A DNA stretch of 64,000 bases from Tupaia tana (Eukaryota > Chordata > Mammalia > Scandentia > Tupaiidae). The stretch covers positions 8,166,367-8,230,366 of the forward strand of contig JAKSZU010000003.1 of NCBI GenBank assembly GCA_026018925.1. Reading direction: 5' to 3'. Of this stretch, positions 22,744 through 32,587 are shown piece after piece (within the stretch, counting starts at the first letter, position 1; the number at the start of each line of letters is the position of its first letter). The notes under the pieces were generated by a model, which saw only the letters and a list, made by a program, of their open reading frames with translations, made no database searches and had not been told where the DNA came from. A program made the translations under genes and the position numbers.

Positions 22744-23710
22744 AACATTGGCATCTATCATAATACCTGGTCAAAGTGGGTGTTCGATAGATGCTTGCTG
22801 ACTAACACTTGACATAATTTATGAATAATGATCTGAAACGACACTAATGATATTTCTCCCTTAAGCTTAGGTTGCGTTGTGACATTTCTCATAACCTAGG
22901 TGCAGTCGTGCACTTGCATAGACTTTGTTAAATTGTGTTGATGCAAAGAAGAGAGAGTGAGAATATTATATTTACCTTCTACACTTTTCCTGTTGGGTAA
23001 TGGAAACAAAAAGGAGTTCTATTACAGAATAAGCTAGGGTTGGGGTGCCATAGTTCTTCTTTCTTGCTTGCCTCCACCACACATGGCTCCATGTTCGTGA
23101 CCCACCATGGCCTTTCCTATCTTTCGAGTCAGTGCCCTATCAAAGCTCAATGTTTCCTCTCTGGCTTCATCTCTGTGCTCCAAAGGTCAACCCTGCCATT
23201 AAGGGCTTGAGGGCTTGCTGTCACACTGCATCAACTGTTTCCTGTTAATTGCAGCTGTGGGCATACCTTCACTGCAAGACACCTTTCATAAAAGGCCTAT
23301 ATTCATTTACCCGGAATTGCTGAGGGGTTGGTTTGCCTGAAAGCGAGCAGTCGGCTAAATGCATATGAGTGTCCCATCCAACTACAGGATAATCATGGTG
23401 GTGTCAATCTTGTTTTGCAATAGGTAATAAGACAGGAAGCCCGGCTGCAGGGTCACACTAGGCTTTCATTGAAGCTTTGTTTATTTAGCAATTATGTCTA
23501 TAACTTAATGCTGTGCCTCCACACACTGCCAGCAGAAGTCACAGCAGAACATGGACGTATAGAATGTAAACCATCAAAACCTGTTAGGCACAGCTTCTGT
23601 TTGTCATCGCTTTCTCATGCACATTATATACATCAATTCGGTACCTAAAGGTAGTCTAAAGAAAGATTATAACTGTGAGAAACCCAGAAATCACCCCCAC
23701 TCCCTTTTTA
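22744..23710. other. Unique DNA, no gene seen
   Basis: No repeat or gene is recognised. The block 23180-23560 is free of repeats, AT-balanced and complex (see findings). Confidence 0.45.
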
Positions 23711-23719
23711 AAAATTGCT

Positions 23720-23885
23720 TGCTTTCCATCTCCCCCACTGAGTTATTCCTATTTTCATGGTTCATATTCTGCATACTTAGACTGGGAGCTTCTTGGAGTC
23801 AGGAACACTTTCTTGTTTGTGTTTACAGTCATGACACCTTGAATAAAATTCAACTTGTTGATCAAATGAACAATACAAATAGATA
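23720..23885 (+). repeat. Possible L2 3' fragment
   Basis: TTAGACTGGGAGCTTCTTGGAGTCAGGAACACTTTC resembles the L2 'agactgtgagctccttgagggcagggac' motif, followed by a decayed end. Confidence 0.5.
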
Positions 23886-23888
23886 AAA

Positions 23889-23983
23889 CTGTGTGTGTGT
23901 ATGCATGTGTGTGTGTGTGTATACATGTGTGTGTGAGTGTGTGTGTGTGTATATGCGTGTGTGTGTGTGTGTGTGTGCGTGTA
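23889..23983. repeat. (TG)n interrupted microsatellite
   Basis: About 95 bases of TG repeats broken by TA and GC steps. Confidence 0.95.
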
Positions 23984-24217
23984 TGCCTCATGCATGTGTA
24001 TCTATTTTAGGAAAGGCAAGACATGAGGTAGGACTTGTAGAAAAGAGAGGCACGGGGTCAACCCTGTTTGAACAGGTTTTGAATATTCTCATCTGAGTGT
24101 CTAACTCCTGGTCACATACCAAAATTACTTAAGAAGCTGAAAATATTAATGCCAGGGCTCTGTTCCAGAGCAATTAAATCAAAATATCTGAGGATGGATC
24201 TTAGAAATGGAAATGAA

Positions 24218-24393
24218 GGGCCAGCAGGTGGCACAGTGGTTAAGGCACTAGACTCTTACATGGCTGACCATGGTTCAAGTCTCAAACCTGACAGCTTGCT
24301 TTCTCACTTTCTTTCCCTCTCGTTCTGGTGAGCACATGTGCCCTATAACAAATTTCAAAAGTAGTAATAAAATTATAAGAAAATTAAAAAAGA
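24218..24393 (+). mobile_element. Short tRNA-derived SINE (family B)
   Basis: The plus-strand head GGGCCAGCAGGTGGCACAGTGG contains a perfect box A (TGGCACAGTGG). Box B is GGTTCAAGTCT. It then goes directly to the CTTGCTTTCTCACTTTC body and the GTGAGCACATGTGCCCTATAAC 3' module, skipping the middle block of family A. Confidence 0.9.
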
Positions 24394-25139
24394 GAGAGAT
24401 AGAAATAACATATAACGAAGCTTCATCTGGGGTTATTTTCTGTTTTTTTTTTTTTTCTTTGAGGTTTGATAGGAGAGAGTATCTCTATGGTTCTAAGCTT
24501 ATCTCAAGCATACATTATTTTTAAGTTAGTTCAGAAAGTTAAAATATTATCATTTTAATGCTTTTGCTTATTTTGGAGGATTTTCCATTTATTTGACTCT
24601 TTTTTTCCCCCCTAAGCTTATTTTGGGCACATGGTTTCATCTTAGCAATTCAAACGTTTGCCTTAAGCTACATGTGAATTTAAAGAGCAACAAGTGAATT
24701 TTAAGTAGGTGAAAACCTCAAGAGAAAGAACCGGCATCTGAAACCAACGCTAGGAAGTGCTTATTTATACAAGGTTGGCTCTCTGGCCAATTTAGAGAGA
24801 GAAGGGATAGTTCTGTTTATGCCCAAGGAACAAAGCTACTTGGTAGAAAGAACAAAGAATTCTTCCTAATAAAGCCTGTTTAGTAATTCAGGAGGCAGCC
24901 ACTAGAGTTAAGATATTTTTGAATTCATTTGTGAGGAAATGTGTTGGAAAGGAAAGGGGTATTAAAGCCTCTATCCGGTTGCTTTGGCATCACTGAAACT
25001 CTTTCACAAGAGGGAGAGGGCACAGGAGGCTCCCTGTATGTTGTGTATGCTGTGCCTCCTGGGGACATGAGTGCCTGAAAGCCACATACATTTCTTGGGA
25101 TGATGGAAATGCTGGGTTTGTGCATCCTCAGCTCTTCAA
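24394..25139. other. Unique DNA, no gene seen
   Basis: AT-rich at first, then balanced. No feature is recognised beyond a T12 run near 24444. Confidence 0.5.
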
Positions 25140-25152
25140 CACATCTCCACTT

Positions 25153-25404
25153 ATTTATTTTTTTATTTTTTGCATAGGGTGCATGTACTCATCAGAGAGA
25201 GACAGAGAGAGGGAAAGGGAGAAATCACCTTCCAGGGGGGTTGGCCACATTACAAGTCCTTCTCCTCCATTCTTCTCTCAGGATTTTGGGCATGCTCACG
25301 CACACGTCTGGCATGTTTTTCAAGCCTCTGGGTTCGGGATTTGAACCAGGAAGTTGGCCATGTGGGATCCAGTGTCTTAACCAATATGCCAACTGCTGGC
25401 CTAT
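25153..25404 (-). mobile_element. Long tRNA-derived SINE (family A)
   Basis: A minus-strand copy. The perfect TSD CACATCTCCACTT lies at 25140-25152 and 25405-25417. The overlapping long minus open frame (25225-25746) runs from unique DNA into this SINE and is not a gene. Confidence 0.9.
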
Positions 25405-25559
25405 CACATCTCCACTTTTCGGTGGATATTGTGTAATGATGGTGCAGAGAATGACACTAAGGACTGGAAAGCCCAGAGTTAGTGCTGGCCCAGATAGTGA
25501 CTTGGCCACTTGACCCTGAAACAAATCACTTGTCTCTCTTTGGTGCTCATTTGGTGTGT

Positions 25560-26030
25560 GGTTAATTTCAAGTGTCAACATGACTGGATGAAGGAATACA
25601 TAGAAAGCTGATAAAGCATTGCTTCTGGGCACGTTTGTGAGGGTGCTTCCAGGGGTGTTGGTTGGCTGGGAGCCCAGGCAGAATAAAAAGGCAGAGGAAA
25701 GGTGAATTGTTTTCTCTTTTTCCTGGAGCTGGGACCTATCTGGCACTGCCCTTGCTCATCAGAACTCCAGTTTCTCCAGTTTGGGACTCTAGGACTTACA
25801 CTGGCGGCCAACTGGAGTCTAAGGCCTTTGTCCTTGAATTGAGTTATAGCATCAGTATTCCTGGTTCTGAGGCTTTTGGACTTGGACTGAGCTCTTCTAC
25901 CAGCATCCCAGGGTCCCCAGCCTGCAGACAGCCTGTTGTGGGATGCAGAGAACTGTGTAAACCAATTCTAATAAATCGCTTCTCATCTATCTACCTATCT
26001 ATCCATTCATCCATCCATGCTGCTGGTCCT
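25560..26030 (+). repeat. Ancient medium-reiteration repeat (MER class, type uncertain)
   Basis: TGTGTGGTTAATTTCAAGTGTCAAC and ATGACTGGAT at the left, GGGCACGTTTGTGAGGGTGC, repeated phrases of the type GGCTTTTGGACTTGGACTGAG, and CCAATTCTAATAAATCGCTTC at the right match a well-known mammalian repeat I cannot name firmly. It ends with an (ATCT)/(ATCC) tract at 25985-26018. Confidence 0.6.
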
Positions 26031-26236
26031 GGACCATGGCCAACATAGTTGACCGTTGCTCTGCCAGTCAGTTAGTTATAGGTAATTTCATCCCACTTAA
26101 TGGGGGTTGCTATGGGCATTAAATGAAATCATGAAAAACATTCTTAAGCTCTTATATAAATCCAATTAAAGAAACATTTAATGGGTACCAAACACGTGGA
26201 AGGGTAGGTTAAACTTGGGACAAGGACATTATGAGA

Positions 26237-26295
26237 TAATTTTTTTTTTCCCTATGGGGCATGTGCACTCAACAGAGAGACAGACAGTGAAGATG
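26237..26295 (-). mobile_element. SINE 3'-end fragment
   Basis: A T-run followed by CCTATGGGGCATGTGCACTC and AACAGAGAGACAGACAG matches the 3' module of family A, cut off abruptly. Confidence 0.6.
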
Positions 26296-26299
26296 AAGG

Positions 26300-26560
26300 C
26301 ACTGGCAGCTGGTGAGGACTTTCTTGTGTCATCAACGTGGTGGGGCGCATTGCACGGGAAAGCAAGCAGGAGCACATGTGTCCTCATACGAGGAAACCAC
26401 TCCCCACTCCCTTGATCATGAACACAGTCTGGAGGCAGAGGGCACTGATTTATTCATGAAGGCAGCAACCTATGACCCAAACACCTTCTATCAGGGGATC
26501 AAGTGTCTAGGACATGAACATTCGGGGTCACATCTAAACCAGAGTTCTGCGAATGAGGAC
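26300..26560 (-). repeat. MaLR-type LTR remnant (MLT1-like)
   Basis: GGAAAGCAAGCAGGAGCAC, GGCAGCAACCTATGACCCAAACACC and CATTCGGGGTCACATCTAAACC follow the order of a minus-strand MaLR LTR ('gacccaaacacctcccacc' and 'ttggggattacaatt' landmarks). Old and incomplete. Confidence 0.5.
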
Positions 26561-27640
26561 ATCAGGCTGGGTGATACCAAATTAACTCTAAATGTTGACC
26601 TTTTATACTTTGAGTGTGGGTTTTGCACCCTGGGAATGCTGGTACCTGAGAGTCATTCTTTCACTTCTTTCCCGTGGTAAACTGGTAGAGGTCGGTCTCT
26701 TGTCTACATTAAAGCATCTTATGTTAGTATCTGCTCTTCTGCTAAGGATATCAGAGCAGGGATGCCAGCATTGTTCACTTGTGTTCTTTTCTGGTTCCTG
26801 CTTTATCTTTATTTATTCTTCAGTTTTATTTTTTTTAAATTTCTTCTTTCCCCTGCTCATGGTGAAGGCTTTTCTGTAATGTTTGATAATCCTTGACTGT
26901 ATGTTTCTCCATGAAGATCTCTAATGTCCTGTTTGGCAGAAGTGTACAGGAGGGGTAAGGAGAATTAGTTTGTTTGGCTGCTGGTCTTCTGACAGTGAGG
27001 GAGTCTGGTATAGACTCACTAAATCCCTCCCTTTTCAGTCCTGCACCTCGCTCCTGACCTCAGCAGGCCTAGTATCTCCAGGCCGTGGGTCTTCCTACTC
27101 GGGTTCTTCCAATTTTCACAACTCCATATTCTGGAGACAGCCTAGTTACCTGGGTGTGTGGGAATGAGAGGATGTGGGGCGTCTGGCAGTTGTGCTCTGA
27201 CCTGCAGCGAGTCCTCCGTTCACCCGCTGTCTCCACCCTGCCCCTGGGGCACCCGTGTCTCTACATCCAGAGCCTCAGAGCAGAGCCAATTCACTCCTTT
27301 TTGTAACCCTTTCTGCAAAATCTTCATTATGTACATCACCTCCCACCCCAGCTTTCTGTCTTCCAGAAACAAGCTGACATCGCTCATCTTCTTCCGTCTT
27401 CTCACAGGTTCATTTTGTCCCTGTGGGTTTATAGGCATTTTTAATCCTTTACTCTCAATTTAGTGAAGGCTGCCGAGGGACAAGATTGGAACAGATCTGA
27501 GCAATCTACCACCTTTAGCTCAGAGTTTCTGTGTGTATAAGTACACATTCGTCCCCCCCACACACACAATACAATCTGACATAATTAATGGAGAAATTAA
27601 TTGTGGAAACAAACTAAACATGTTAAGGTTTCACTGTGAT
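26561..27640. other. Unique DNA, no gene seen
   Basis: Several short plus-strand open frames (26592-27463) overlap in different frames and have no recognisable domain. The region is more GC-balanced than its surroundings. Confidence 0.4.
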
Positions 27641-27642
27641 TT

Positions 27643-27820
27643 TCTAAAAATATTTATTTATTCATTATCAGAGAGAGAGAGGGGCAGGCATCCGCCCAAC
27701 AGGGTCTTCCTCAGCCAGCCTGATTGCAGACGCACACGCGCCCAGCATCTGCAGGGAAACCTCAGGATGAGAACCTGTCATGGTTCCAGTGGTGCCTGGC
27801 TATGCCGCCATCTGGGCCTC
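27643..27820 (-). mobile_element. Family C SINE, old
   Basis: ATATTTATTTATTCATTATCAG, a GA block, then AACAGGGTCTTCCTCAGCC and CCTCAGGATGAGAACCTG correspond to a minus-strand family C copy with a decayed head near 27800-27820. Confidence 0.65.
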
Positions 27821-27842
27821 ATACTAATTTTTAAAAATGAAC

Positions 27843-28095
27843 ACATCAGTAGGTGGTGTGGTTGTTAAGGTGTGGGATGCCAATTGTGTGGTTTGACTCC
27901 CAGACCTGGCGGCTTGAAAAACACACCGGGCACGTGTGCAAGGAGAGAATGGAGGGGCACTGTGGTGCGGGCATCCTTCTCGAGGGGTGGTTTCTCACTT
28001 TCTCTCTCTCTCTGTCTCTCTCTGGGGAGTGCACATGTTCTATGGCAAAAAATCTAAACAAACAAACAAACAAAAGAAACAAAAAAACAACTAAT
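27843..28095 (+). mobile_element. Long tRNA-derived SINE (family A), old
   Basis: A plus-strand copy from the decayed head (ATCAGTAGGTGGTGTGGTTGTTAAGG) to an (AAAC)n-type tail at 28051-28090. Box B (GGTTTGACTCC) is mutated. Confidence 0.82.
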
Positions 28096-28611
28096 GCATG
28101 TTTAAAATAACCTAACAGATTAAAACATTCTGAGAGACAGACATCCTTGAATGATGTTATCTTGCTCAGAACCTTGGTAGTAAAAATGTCTCTCTGAAGG
28201 TTCGGGTAGAGTAAGTAGGAGGGAAGCCTGAGGAAAACAGATCTACTGCCTTAACTATGGAGAGTCCCCTATTTAATTCATCCTGTTATAGTGTATGCAG
28301 ACTTAGAGGAATTTAAAAATTCTTTTAGCAGTGAGACAGAGGAGGGAGGCAGGCTGGCAGGCAGGCGGATGCAGGCATGGAGACCTCTCCCTTGTCACTG
28401 TGCTGTTCAGCTCTGTTTATGTATGAGCCACTGCTGGGCCTGCCTTTGGTACTGTTCTGGGTAAGCTGGAGGGTCACTAAGCCTTGGGCCCCATAGTTCC
28501 ATGGACTCCATTGCAAGGACCTGGCTGGAACCTGTCACTGTTCTCTGTGCCCGACAAGAATTCGTGGACTAAAATGGAGCACAATGACAGAAAAGAATGA
28601 AGGGTCCAACT

Positions 28612-28624
28612 TCCCCCCCCCCCC
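28612..28624. repeat. C13 homopolymer
   Basis: A run of 13 C residues. Confidence 0.85.
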
Positions 28625-28780
28625 TAGAGAACACGTTTTTTATTAATTTATTTATTTCACATACTTTCTCTGAACATCACCTCAGCACACAAAATGCAAT
28701 TTTCCAGCCAGAATACACTGTAAAGTGGCTTAATCATACATGTTATCATCAACAAATAATTTTCCATTTCTGGTTTCTTG

Positions 28781-28824
<44 letters not shown>

Positions 28825-28855
28825 TATGTATATGTATACATATATATATATATAT
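28781..28855. repeat. (TA)n microsatellite
   Basis: About 75 bases of TA repeats with ACACA and GTATA interruptions, able to form self-complementary structure. Confidence 0.95.
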
Positions 28856-29069
28856 CCCTCTATTTCTCACCCTCTATCATTTCCCATCCTGTCTCTTGTA
28901 TCTGCAGTTGCTTTCCATTCCTTTTTTCCCCCTACGTTCACAAAACATCTTAATTAATCTAAATACTTTCAATAGTAAGTTCAGCTGATATATACATATT
29001 TGTGAGCAAAAGTTGACTTTAGGCATGAAACTGTGGGTAGAATGAATATACTAAAAAATAGCACATAGT

Positions 29070-29326
29070 GGGACCAGCAGTTAGCGTAATGGCTATGTTG
29101 CTGGACTCCCACATAGTCGACCGCGGTTCGCGTCCCGGACCCGGCGGCTTAAACTCACGCCGGGCGCATGTGCGTGCGTGCCCAAGATCCCGAGAGAAGA
29201 ATGGAGGAGAAGGGATTGCGGCGTGGCCATCCCCCCTGGGGGGTGATTTCTCGCTTTCTGTCTCTCTGTCTCTGTCTGTCTGGCGAGCGCATGCGCCCTA
29301 TAGCGAAAAAACCTCTCCAAAAAAAA
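29070..29326 (+). mobile_element. Long tRNA-derived SINE (family A), very young
   Basis: A plus-strand copy with many intact CpGs (GACCGCGGTTCGCGTCCCGG). Box A is TAGCGTAATGG and box B GGTTCGCGTCC. The A-tail runs into a TSD, AAAAAATAGCACATAG, at 29053-29068 and 29327-29342. This is one of the best copies for deriving the family consensus. Confidence 0.96.
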
Positions 29327-29342
29327 AAAAAATAGCACATAG

Positions 29343-31440
29343 CTAAGGCTATATATATAGCTTACTGTGATCACTAAATAGGTATTTTTATTTTTTCATT
29401 TTTTAAAGATTTATCATCACTATTATTTTATTGTTACTGTTATTTTATTTTTTAAGGGTCAAACTTTTGGGCCAGTGACAGGGTATCTCTCCATTAAAGG
29501 ATGAGATTTGTGCTGAGGGAGCACTTTCTAGAACAAGCCAAAGTGGTCATCGACACAGGGAACCCCCACAGCTGGCACGGAGCCCCCATGTGGGCCGGTG
29601 GAGAGGACGGCTTTAGAGCATCTCTCTACTGCTTGGTGCCCGAGAACAGCCTCTGACCTCTAAGACGGGAAGGGAAGGTGCAAATAAGTGTCAGCTGGGC
29701 CTCACGTGCGGCATTTGGAAATCTGCTCCCAGGGGCAGCTTGTCCCGTAACTTCTGTGCGACTGACTCTTACTTAGGTCTCCTCTGACATGGAGGTCTGA
29801 GCGAGGAGAGGCAGGTCCTCCTGGCCCCTCCCTGGGCTCCAGCAATGGGTACTGCCTACTCTGACCCTTGTACTCCCCGACCACATTCAGGGGCACATCG
29901 TCCACGTGATGTCAAGCTTCAGGGAGGGGCCCTGAAACTTGGTCTGAGGCACCCCTGTGCCTGTGGCTCTGTTATTTTTCTCTAAATAGTAGTTCCCAAT
30001 AGACATCACTGAGAATTTTAGTGAGTCTGAGATGGACCGTCAATGTGTCCCTGGATGGAGCCAGGATGGAGACCAGCGAAGCACAACGCACACCATCTCC
30101 CAGAACTTCTCACCAGGCAGACTTGCCGGTCCTCTGAGCCCCTCCTTGGCATTACGTCAGATACTTAGGGAGGCACATTTATTCTTCTAGGCCACAGAGA
30201 GACATCCAGAGCATTGGGTCTGCAGCCGTGCAGTCAGCATAGACAGATGGGAGGCCATTTGTCGACTCGCAACAATAAAGCCCAGTGATGTTTCCCTGGA
30301 GACCTACAACTGTTGAATGAGCTCCCCGAAATAGCTAACTTCGTTCTAGGGAGCAGCATAGCCTTCGGGAAAGTGGGTTTATTGTCATATTAGGAAGAAA
30401 CAATTAATGCCCTCTGTCGAGTCTCCCTGTCAGTAAGTGAAGGCTACAAATACTGCCCTTTGCTTCAGAGGCTGGGTGTAGCAGGAAACATGACGGGGAA
30501 GGTCATGATGAAGCAGTACTTGGGAATCATCACACCCAGCCACCCCTGCGATGCCCAGGAAGGCCATCCCACCAGGCAGGGCATATCGCCATTTCTGCTT
30601 CTATTGGATGCTATTAGTACTTCCATTAACTCCTGCTAAATGCCATTCCTGCCTCTGTTGAATACTGCTAATTTACATTTTAGTAAGTACTATTCAGTAC
30701 TATTTCTGCTTGTGCTGAACACTAAATACAATTTATAAAGTGTATGCACGGTGCCGTGATTCAATGTTACAATGACTAGTTACACCCCTGCCTAATTTCA
30801 GGAAAAAGGCCCTCAGCATTATCTCTGGAGACCCCTGTTGAAGATGGGGACTTAATGCTCCCTTCAGCGTGGCTGAAATTTTCACGTGTTTCTTCCTGAC
30901 TCTAGGCCTCTGACCTCACCTTTCTCAGAGCATTACTTTGGAAAACCTGCCAGTGTAAATTCTTACTCTGCCCTTAAAGGAATATGGGCAGGGTGGGGGA
31001 GGGGAGGGTATTTTCAAACCAGTCATGGAAAATGCATGGATTTCAGGTTTGTTTTTCTTTTGCATGAAAATAAACTTGTACTTTAATTTCATTTTCCATG
31101 AACTTCTTGAAGTCCCCGTTCACCCTCCTACAATCCAGGAATGTCTTTCTTAAGACCCTGGGAGCCATCCTGTTGAAATGCAGTAGTCAAGAAAGACAGA
31201 GCCTTATCTCCTAGTCTCTGCAGGAGGGTAGGTGCCTCAGCTTCCTAAATGCCAATTAGCAAATGCAGATGGCCTGATCTCACTGCCCTCAATTCCTCCA
31301 GTTCTCCTTCACTAGCTTACCTCAGTGCTTGAAAACTCCATCCTTTCTTGTCAATGCAATTGAGTTTAACCTTTCTCCCTACTGCAGAGGTCTCATCTGT
31401 ATTACAACTGCCTTGAACAAAGTCTTCCTTGACATTGAAA
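29343..31440. other. Mostly unique DNA, no gene seen
   Basis: 29455-29640 may hold a decayed repeat. 29650-30600 is GC-richer and contains a short minus open frame (29702-29905) of no known family. I find no exon, CpG island or RNA gene. Confidence 0.4.
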
Positions 31441-31442
31441 AA

Positions 31443-31589
31443 AAATATTTTATTTATTGTTATAATTTTTAAATTTGCTACAGGGCATGTGCAGAGAGAG
31501 AGGAAAAGTGAGAAAGCAAGTCACCAGGTCCAGGACTTGAACTGCAGTTAGCCATATGGGAGTCCAGTACCTTAACCACCTGTTGGCTC
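31443..31589 (-). mobile_element. Short tRNA-derived SINE (family B)
   Basis: A minus-strand copy: TTTATTTATTGTTATAATTTTT, GCTACAGGGCATGTGC, AGCAAGTCACCAGGTCCAGGAC, box-B complement GGACTTGAACTGC, and a head complement at 31570-31589. Confidence 0.85.
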
Positions 31590-31769
31590 CTTCCTTGCCA
31601 ATTTTTATCAAATGTCTCTTGCAAGTTCTTTCCCACCGTGTGCTTCCAAGGGCCCACCCATTTCCTCCTGAAAGATGAAACTATTTTTCTGTGGTTTTGG
31701 GGTTTTAGAATCCTTTGATTTTCATGATAGCTGACCAAGGTTGTAGCCCTAACCTTTTCACTGTCTGTT

Positions 31770-32017
31770 TCTTTTCTTTTTAAGAAAGTTTTCACTATGT
31801 TGTGCTCCTCCTGCCTCAACTTGGACTGTAAGTGCACAACTCCACACCTGGCTTTATTTTTTAAGACAGAGTCTTGCTGTATTGCCCATGTCAATCCTGA
31901 ACTTGTTAACCTCCTGTCTCAACTTCCCAAGTTGCTGGGCTAGGAGTTGAACCTGGGCTTCCCATGTGGTTCCAGGCTGTGTAGTGTCTTGGCAGTATAT
32001 GCCACTGTGGTTGGTCC
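31770..32017 (-). mobile_element. Chimeric tRNA/7SL-derived SINE
   Basis: A 7SL-like block reads AAGACAGAGTCTTGCTGTATTGCCC, then CTCAACTTCCCAAGTTGCTGGGCTAGG. It joins directly to a tRNA-like section, AGTTGAACCTGGGCTTCCCATGTGG, and a head complement ending TGCCACTGTGGTTGGTCC. A second 7SL-like block lies at 31785-31855. Confidence 0.82.
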
Positions 32018-32132
32018 AGGATTTCTTGAGTGTTTTGAACTTTTCATAAATGAAAATAAACTGTACATTTTACAGTAAATGATAAGCTTTACCACCCTAT
32101 TGATAAAGAGTTGGATAAAGAAAATGAATACT

Positions 32133-32572
32133 GGGGACCAGCAGGTGGCGTAGTTGTTAAGGTGCTGGACACTCCCACATGGCTGACCAGGGTTCAAGTC
32201 CTGGACCTGGCAGCTTGCTTTCTCACTCTCTCTCTCTCTGATCAAATTAAAATATATGAATGAATAAATAAAATTAAATAATTATCTTTTTTTTTTTTTG
32301 AGAGTGATTTTTGCTATAGGTCTCGTGCGCTCGCCAGACAGACAGAGAGAGTCATAGAGACAGAAAGCGAGAAATCATCCCCCAGGGGGGATGAGCACGC
32401 CACAATCCCTTCTCCTCCATTCTCCTCTCGGGATCTTGGGCACGCACGCACACACGCCCGGCGTGATTTTTTTAAGCCACCGGGTCCGGGACGCGAACCG
32501 CGGTCGACTACGTGGGAGTCCAGTGACATAGCCATTACGCTAACTGCTGGTTCCCAATAATTATCTTTTAAA
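32133..32572 (+). mobile_element. Short SINE (family B) with a family A SINE in its tail
   Basis: Head GGGGACCAGCAGGTGGCGTAG, box A TGGCGTAGTTG (32147-32157) and box B GGTTCAAGTCC (32191-32201, perfect). The perfect TSD AAAGAAAATGAATAC lies at 32118-32132 and 32573-32587 and encloses both this SINE and the later insertion at 32291-32555. Confidence 0.93.
32291..32555 (-). mobile_element. Long tRNA-derived SINE (family A), very young, nested
   Basis: A minus-strand copy with intact CpG-rich head (GTCCGGGACGCGAACCGCGG complement). The perfect TSD AATAATTATCTTTT lies at 32277-32290 and 32556-32569, within the A/T-rich tail of a family B SINE. Confidence 0.96.
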
Positions 32573-32587
32573 AAAGAAAATGAATAC

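Noticed and set aside
23889-23983. CRISPR-like repeated array
   Set aside because: It is a plain TG dinucleotide repeat without spacers; the host is eukaryotic.
25225-25746. 173-codon minus open frame
   Set aside because: It is composed of unique DNA joined to an antisense family A SINE. It shares its C-terminal half with many other SINE-derived frames.
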